Positions 5,570 through 7,943 of a stretch of DNA of 7,943 nucleotides are shown here, in pieces (within the stretch, counting starts at the first letter, position 1; every line of letters starts with the position of its first letter). The position numbers were made by a program, and so were the translations under genes. The notes beneath the pieces were generated by a model. The model made no database searches, was not told the origin of the DNA, and saw only the letters and a list, made by a program, of their open reading frames with translations. Source of the DNA: DASQFY01 sp036397815. Its GTDB lineage: Bacteria; Chloroflexota; Limnocylindria; QHBO01. The DNA is taken from the NCBI GenBank assembly GCA_036397815.1, contig DASWIE010000132.1, positions 1-7,943 on the forward strand, written 5' to 3'.

Positions 5570-6093
5570 GGGCGGACCTCTGGCTCCAAGAGGCGCGATC
5601 GGCCGGTGGCGCGCACCCACACCAGCAGCAGCTCGAGCTGGTCGATGTAGCCCACCACCCGCTCGTCCTCGTCGGTGATCGGCAGCCCGTAGAGCCTGTG
5701 CGCATGCATGCGCTCGAAGGCGTCACGCACCGTCTCGTCGGGATGGACGCTGACCGGCTCGCTCATGATCTGCCCGCACGTCCGCGCGCCGACATGCGCC
5801 GCGTACTGCAGGACTGCCTGGTAGTCGGCGATCTCGGCCAGGAACTCCTCGGGGACGATCTTGAGGAAGATGTCGTTCACGAGGACGCGGACCGGGATGA
5901 GACCCACCAGCCGCCCGGATTCGTCCACCACCGAGAGCACGCGGCAGGCCGCGTTCTCGACCGCGAGCTCTGCGAGCTGCTTCAGGCTGTCGCCGGCGTG
6001 CACGACCACCGGCCCGATGCGCAGCAGGCGGTCCGCCTCCGCGATCGGTGTCTGCTGTGTGATTGACTCTGGACTCTGCCCGATCTCGCCCAT
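5566..6093 (-). CDS. Stand-alone CBS-pair (Bateman) protein
   Basis: The 175-residue soluble protein has two CBS motifs. CBS1 covers about residues 28-72 (PVVVHAGDSLKQLAEL, then RVLSVVDESGRLVGLIP). CBS2 covers about 107-154 (GQIMSEPVSVHPDETVRDA, then YGLPITDEDERVVGYID). A helical linker of about 35 residues separates them. The beta-strand, DESGRLVG turn and helix pattern is diagnostic. Bateman pairs bind adenine nucleotides or related ligands and gate partner proteins, including transporters. No catalytic or DNA-binding domain is attached. I chose the ATG at 6093 because GGAG lies 6 bases upstream. The frame is open to 6375, but that extension is Gly/Pro/Arg-rich and runs through the divergent promoter region. 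As the first gene of the operon, overlapping the permease by four bases, it is probably the permease's cytosolic regulatory subunit (inference). Confidence 0.85.
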   Translation of the reverse strand: MGEIGQSPESITQQTPIAEADRLLRIGPVVVHAGDSLKQLAELAVENAACRVLSVVDESGRLVGLIPVRVLVNDIFLKIVPEEFLAEIADYQAVLQYAAHVGARTCGQIMSEPVSVHPDETVRDAFERMHAHRLYGLPITDEDERVVGYIDQLELLLVWVRATGRSRLLEPEVRP

Positions 6094-6114
6094 CTGACGC
6101 TCCAGAAACGACAC

Positions 6115-6140
6115 GAGGCCGCGCAAATTCGCGCAGCCTC
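6115..6140 (-). promoter_or_regulatory. Inverted repeat / leader hairpin before the CBS gene
   Basis: GAGGC (6115-6119) and GCGC (6121-6124) pair with GCGC (6131-6134) and GCCTC (6136-6140) around AAATTC. The only interruption is the opposed C6120/A6135. On the minus strand this hairpin is followed by a T-containing stretch (CGTTTCT, 6110-6104) and then by the GGAG site of the CBS gene. It could be an attenuator or translation-control stem in the mRNA, or an operator in DNA. Confidence 0.45.
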
Positions 6141-6206
6141 CACCAGCGGCACCCCGGTATGGGCCTGGTGCCGGACCCGAACCCACCCGCGGCAGGTTGC
6201 AGCCGA

Positions 6207-6212
6207 AGTCTA
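6207..6212 (-). promoter_or_regulatory. Weak -10 candidate for the CBS-permease-antiporter operon
   Basis: On the minus strand TAGACT (6212-6207) matches 4 of 6 consensus -10 bases and would give a leader of about 105 bases. No convincing -35 lies upstream of it. It is the best candidate I can see in the 194-base divergent region, but it is weak. Confidence 0.2.
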
Positions 6213-6231
6213 GCCCATCAGGGTCCGCCGT

Positions 6232-6237
6232 TATGAT
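6232..6237 (+). promoter_or_regulatory. TATGAT -10 element seven bases from an ATG (leaderless-type promoter)
   Basis: TATGAT matches 5 of 6 consensus bases and the TANNNT pattern. Six bases (6238-6243) separate it from the ATG at 6244, so transcription would start on or next to that A. This is the spacing of promoters for leaderless mRNAs, which are common in several high-GC phyla. No good -35 is visible at the usual distance. Confidence 0.4.
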
Positions 6238-6243
6238 CGGCTC

Positions 6244-6291
6244 ATGCCGCCGACGACGCGACGCGCCGCCGACAGCCGGTCCATGCCATGA
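6244..6291 (+). CDS. Possible leaderless 15-residue leader ORF
   Basis: ATG at 6244 opens a 15-codon frame (MPPTTRRAADSRSMP) that ends in a TGA at 6289-6291. Its stop overlaps the ATG of the downstream antiporter as ATGA (6288-6291). It has no ribosome-binding site but lies directly after a TATGAT element, which suits leaderless translation. The antiporter start itself lacks a good ribosome-binding site, so ribosomes finishing this ORF could re-initiate there. The peptide has no recognisable family and may matter only for its translation. Chance is a real alternative for an ORF this short. Confidence 0.35.
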   Translation: MPPTTRRAADSRSMP

Positions 6292-7943
6292 CCGGACTGG
6301 GCCTGACCCTGCTCGTTGCGCTCGCGGCGGCGCTCGTGCTGGGCTCGCTGGCCCACCGGATCGGACTGCCCCCAATGCTCGGCTACATCGTGGCGGGCAT
6401 CGCAGTCGGACCCGCCACGCCCGGGTTCGTGGCAGGTCGCGAGGAGGTGCTGGCGCTCGCCGATATCGGAGTCGCGCTGCTCATGTTCAGCATCGGCCTC
6501 CAGTTCAGCCTGGCCGACCTCCGCTCGGTCGGCCCCCGAATCCTCGCCGGCACCCCGGTTCAGATCGCCATCACCATGGGAATCGGGACCGCCACTGGGC
6601 TCGTCCTGGGCTGGGACCTGCTCGAGGCGCTGTTCATCGGCGGTGCGGTCTCGGTCTGCTCGACCGTGGTGCTCGTGAAGATCGCGGGCGAGGGAGACCT
6701 GCATACAACGTCGTTCGGCCGTACGGCTCTTGGCATCTCGATCGTGCAGGACCTGGTCACGGTGGTGCTCGTGGTGGCGCTGACGGCACTGGGCAGCCGC
6801 CAGGATGAATCGGTGGCCGGTCTGGCGGCCTCCGCGGGCCTGGCCATCGGCTTCGTCGTGCTCGTCATCTTCGGAGGTTCCCGCGCGCTGCCTCCGCTGC
6901 TCCGCTTCGTGGCGGGGCTCCGTTCGCGAGAGCTCTTCGTCATCGCGGTCGCGGTGATCTCCATTGGCACCGCCTTCGCCGCCGATGCCGTCGGCGTGAG
7001 CATCGCCCTCGGGGCATTCGTCGCCGGGCTGGCCCTGACCGATTCGGACCTCACCGCCAGCGTCCTCGGCGAGATCGTGCCGCTGCGTGAGCTGTTCAGC
7101 ACGTTCTTCTTCGTCTCGATCGGCCTCCTGCTCCAGCCAACGGCCGTTCTCGAGGCATGGCCGGTGGTGCTGGCGTTGCTGCTGATCATCACGCTGGGCA
7201 AAGCCATTCCGATCGCGGCACTAGCGCTCATCGACCGCCAGCGCCCGTCGTCGGCCCTTCGCGCCGGCGCGCTGATCGGGCAGAGCGGCGAGTTCAGCTT
7301 CGTGCTGGCGTCCGCCGGGTTTGCCATTGGCGCCGTCTCCACCGAGACCTTCAGCTTGGCGATGGGCGCGGTCGTGCTCTCGATCCTGACCGCGGAGCCC
7401 CTGCACCTCGCGGCGCGCGTGGTCGGCCGGCGCCTCGATGCGCTGACGCACGGACGGGCGCTGCCGTGGGGCGAGCCGGCGGTCGCGCTCCGGCGCCACG
7501 CGGTCATCCTCGGCTACGGGCGCGTCGGCCGTTCGGTCGGGCGCATGCTCGGCTCGCGTGGCTTCGGGTGGGTCGCCGTGGACGGCGACTACTCGATCGC
7601 GCGCGAGGGGCGCGCGGGCGGCGCGCCGCTCATCTACGGCGACGCCGGCAGCCCGTCGGTGCTCGACCACGCCCGCGTGGTGGACGCGCACGCCATGGTG
7701 GTGGCCATACCCGACGCTCTTGCCGCTCGACAGGCGGTCATGTACGCGAGGTTACGCAACCCGCGGATCGAGATCGTCGCTCGGGCTCATTCGGAGGCGG
7801 AGGAGGCCGACCTGCGACGCCTGGGCGTCGCGCGTGTCGTCCTGGCCGAGCGCGAAGTCGGGAACGAGCTCATCCGTCACGCCCTGCGCCGGTTCGGCGT
7901 CAGCGACCGGGAGGTGGCCGCCATCCTGGGACCGCGGCGCGGG
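6288..7943 (+). CDS. CPA2 antiporter with RCK/TrkA-N domain (KefC/YbaL-like), 3' end outside the window
   Basis: The frame runs open from ATG 6288 to the right edge, giving 552 visible residues. Residues 1-375 are the membrane antiporter. They include LGYIVAGIAVGP (31-42), VALLMFSIGLQFSL (62-75), GISIVQDLVTVVLV (149-162) with Gln154-Asp155, SIGTAF (225-230), Lys305 in TLGKAIPI, and RAGALIGQSGEFSFVLA (325-341). After a linker, residues 405-525 form a Rossmann RCK/TrkA-N domain. It has the GYGRVG dinucleotide motif (409-414), Asp432 at the end of the second strand, and YGDAGSPSVL (450-459). This order matches KefB/KefC/YbaL K+/H+ antiporters, in which the RCK domain gates transport in response to nucleotides or glutathione adducts. 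The Q-D pair also fits that subgroup. It is divergent from the CBS operon. Only a short C-terminal piece is probably missing. K+ specificity is inferred. Confidence 0.88.
   Translation, partial: MTGLGLTLLVALAAALVLGSLAHRIGLPPMLGYIVAGIAVGPATPGFVAGREEVLALADIGVALLMFSIGLQFSLADLRSVGPRILAGTPVQIAITMGIGTATGLVLGWDLLEALFIGGAVSVCSTVVLVKIAGEGDLHTTSFGRTALGISIVQDLVTVVLVVALTALGSRQDESVAGLAASAGLAIGFVVLVIFGGSRALPPLLRFVAGLRSRELFVIAVAVISIGTAFAADAVGVSIALGAFVAGLALTDSDLTASVLGEIVPLRELFSTFFFVSIGLLLQPTAVLEAWPVVLALLLIITLGKAIPIAALALIDRQRPSSALRAGALIGQSGEFSFVLASAGFAIGAVSTETFSLAMGAVVLSILTAEPLHLAARVVGRRLDALTHGRALPWGEPAVALRRHAVILGYGRVGRSVGRMLGSRGFGWVAVDGDYSIAREGRAGGAPLIYGDAGSPSVLDHARVVDAHAMVVAIPDALAARQAVMYARLRNPRIEIVARAHSEAEEADLRRLGVARVVLAEREVGNELIRHALRRFGVSDREVAAILGPRRG

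Noticed and set aside
4514..5650. 378-codon plus-strand frame opposite the permease
   Set aside because: Its Asp/Glu/Arg/His-rich, repeat-like composition is the antisense image of hydrophobic membrane codons. It has no ribosome-binding site.
4623..5726. 367-codon minus-strand frame within the permease and CBS genes
   Set aside because: It is an out-of-frame reading on the same strand as two well-supported genes, with Arg-rich composition.
6560..7507. 315-codon minus-strand frame opposite the RCK antiporter
   Set aside because: The Ser/Thr/Ala/Arg-rich translation has no domain. The plus strand carries the intact antiporter with the GQSGEFSFVLA and GYGRVG motifs.

Overview
The window is GC-rich, gene-dense bacterial DNA from a free-living organism. 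The coding regions strongly prefer G or C at third codon positions, GTG is used as a start codon, and one gene encodes a type II (lipobox) lipoprotein signal. This fits a high-GC soil or freshwater lineage such as Chloroflexota or Actinomycetota, but nothing here fixes the taxon. No rRNA, tRNA, CRISPR array, insertion sequence or phage gene is visible.

Layout. (1) Positions 1-366 hold the C-terminal end of a Kelch-repeat beta-propeller protein that is cut by the left edge. (2) A 274-base gap carries a perfect DnaA-box 9-mer and a candidate promoter with nested repeats. It leads into a lipoprotein substrate-binding protein of the NMT1/THI5/SsuA type (641-1780). No permease or ATPase gene is next to it, and it is closed by a perfect 14-bp UUCG hairpin. 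(3) A 231-base gap with a candidate promoter, an inverted repeat at the predicted transcription start and a leader hairpin precedes a two-alpha-repeat Na+/Ca2+-type cation exchanger (2012-3055). (4) Converging on it, only 8 bases away, is a minus-strand operon of three genes: a stand-alone CBS-pair protein (5566-6093), an ArsB/NhaD/SLC13-type permease (4301-5569) and a CPA2-type cation:proton antiporter (3064-4272). The first two overlap as GTGA and so are probably translationally coupled. (5) Divergent from the operon is a second CPA2 antiporter with a C-terminal RCK/TrkA-N nucleotide-binding domain (6288 to the right edge). It is preceded by a possible leaderless 15-codon ORF that overlaps its start codon as ATGA.

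How the genes may work together. Positions 2012-7943 are almost entirely membrane ion transport and its cytosolic control. There is a Ca2+-type exchanger, a D-D-type (probably electrogenic Na+/H+) CPA2 antiporter, a Q-D-type (KefC/YbaL-like, probably K+/H+) CPA2 antiporter with a dinucleotide-sensing domain, and an ion permease paired with a CBS sensor. The simplest reading is an ion and pH homeostasis cluster in which two transporters are under cytosolic ligand control, one through CBS and one through RCK. The family assignments come from the sequence. The substrates and the joint function are inference.
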